Of a DNA stretch of 32,399 nucleotides, positions 32,075-32,399 are shown piece after piece. The stretch is from Gammaproteobacteria bacterium. Lineage in GTDB: Bacteria; Pseudomonadota; Gammaproteobacteria; Steroidobacterales; Rariloculaceae. Numbering within the stretch: position 1 is the first letter of the stretch; every line of letters begins with the position of its first letter. Location: NCBI GenBank assembly GCA_029243585.1, contig JAQWRR010000097.1:1-32399 (forward strand), given 5' to 3'. A program made the position numbers and the translations under genes. Below the pieces are notes generated by a model. The model was given only the letters and a program-made list of their open reading frames with translations, did no database searches and was not told the DNA's origin.

Positions 32075-32399
32075 GACGCACCCCCATCTGCCCAAACATC
32101 AATAAAAGCAATATCGGTCGATGGAGAGGGACTATTACGAGCTTCTTCTGTTGCTAACTCAACCATCTCATCCGTCTCTGACTCTATTTCTTTTAATTGA
32201 GTCTCTTCTATTCCCAATCCTATTAGTCTCTCGCGATACATAGGTATGGGATCTTTATCAAGCCAGCTCTGCAACTCATCATCTGGTCGATACTTACCAG
32301 GATCGGCACGAGAATGTCCACCATGACGATAGGTTTTAGCCTCAATAAGACTTGGACCACCACCTTCCCTAGCCTTGGAAAAAGCAGTACTAGCTGCCT
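32062..32399 (-). CDS. 2-oxoacid dehydrogenase E1 alpha subunit, C-terminal part (runs off the window)
   Basis: The last roughly 111 residues of E1alpha; the 5' end lies beyond the window. The frame stays open to the window edge and reads EGGGPSLIEAKTYRHGGHSRADPGKY, the conserved E1alpha segment with the HGGHSRADP phosphorylation-loop-like region and thiamine-diphosphate-binding His. The end is LLDK-like: WLDKDPIPMYRERLIGLGI, followed by a Glu-rich helix and a GGASWRN tail. An internal ATG at 32274 is not the true start. It is first of the E1alpha-E1beta-E2 set. Confidence 0.92.
   Translation of the reverse strand, partial: AASTAFSKAREGGGPSLIEAKTYRHGGHSRADPGKYRPDDELQSWLDKDPIPMYRERLIGLGIEETQLKEIESETDEMVELATEEARNSPSPSTDIAFIDVWADGGASWRN

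Overview
The window reads as chromosomal DNA of an AT-leaning, Gram-negative proteobacterium, most likely a free-living marine gammaproteobacterium. The support is a FabA-type dehydratase, Tat and lipoprotein signals, a periplasmic quinoprotein and c-type cytochrome inventory, and acuI-like and OFA-transporter genes. No rRNA, tRNA or CRISPR array was seen. The taxonomic call is inference; no marker gene settles it.

Layout. 1-1412: a small ORF, then a secreted FPGDPTIEE protein and a DUF6152-type protein. 1543-5535: an OFA-family MFS transporter, fabA (minus), a DUF1499 protein and a plant-type ferredoxin-NADP reductase. 5596-11359: an exported MmgE/PrpD-like lipoprotein, a PQQ dehydrogenase (minus) and, divergent from it, a large exported monoheme cytochrome/beta-propeller protein ending in a strong terminator. 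11450-14590: threonine aldolase, alanine racemase (minus) and an acrylyl-CoA reductase-type oxidoreductase. 14647-18211: an exported NADP-binding protein (minus) and a two-subunit Tat-exported molybdenum hydroxylase. 18275-22381: a membrane-anchored winged-helix regulator, a divergent PepSY membrane protein and an NHL-propeller protein. 22477-25542: an integrase remnant, a small secreted protein, two tandem exported cupins and an exported metallo-beta-lactamase-fold protein. 25798-29280: a second cytochrome/propeller lipoprotein with a strong terminator, then a second DUF6152 + FPGEPTIEE pair in inverted orientation. 29397-32399: DoxX and an E1alpha(partial)-E1beta-E2 2-oxoacid dehydrogenase operon.

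How the genes work together. About fifteen of the proteins carry Sec, Tat or lipoprotein signals. They include two oxidases of the kind that deliver electrons to periplasmic carriers (PQQ dehydrogenase, Mo-hydroxylase), two haem-bearing propeller proteins that could accept those electrons, exported hydrolase/isomerase-like folds (MBL, cupins, MmgE/PrpD) and an importer of the organic-acid transporter family. My main inference is that much of the window encodes a periplasmic oxidation pathway for an unidentified organic substrate, expanded by duplication: two cytochrome/propeller genes, two DUF6152 pairs and two cupins. Housekeeping genes (fabA, alr, ltaE, the 2-oxoacid dehydrogenase) are interleaved, so this is a patchwork rather than one clean operon.
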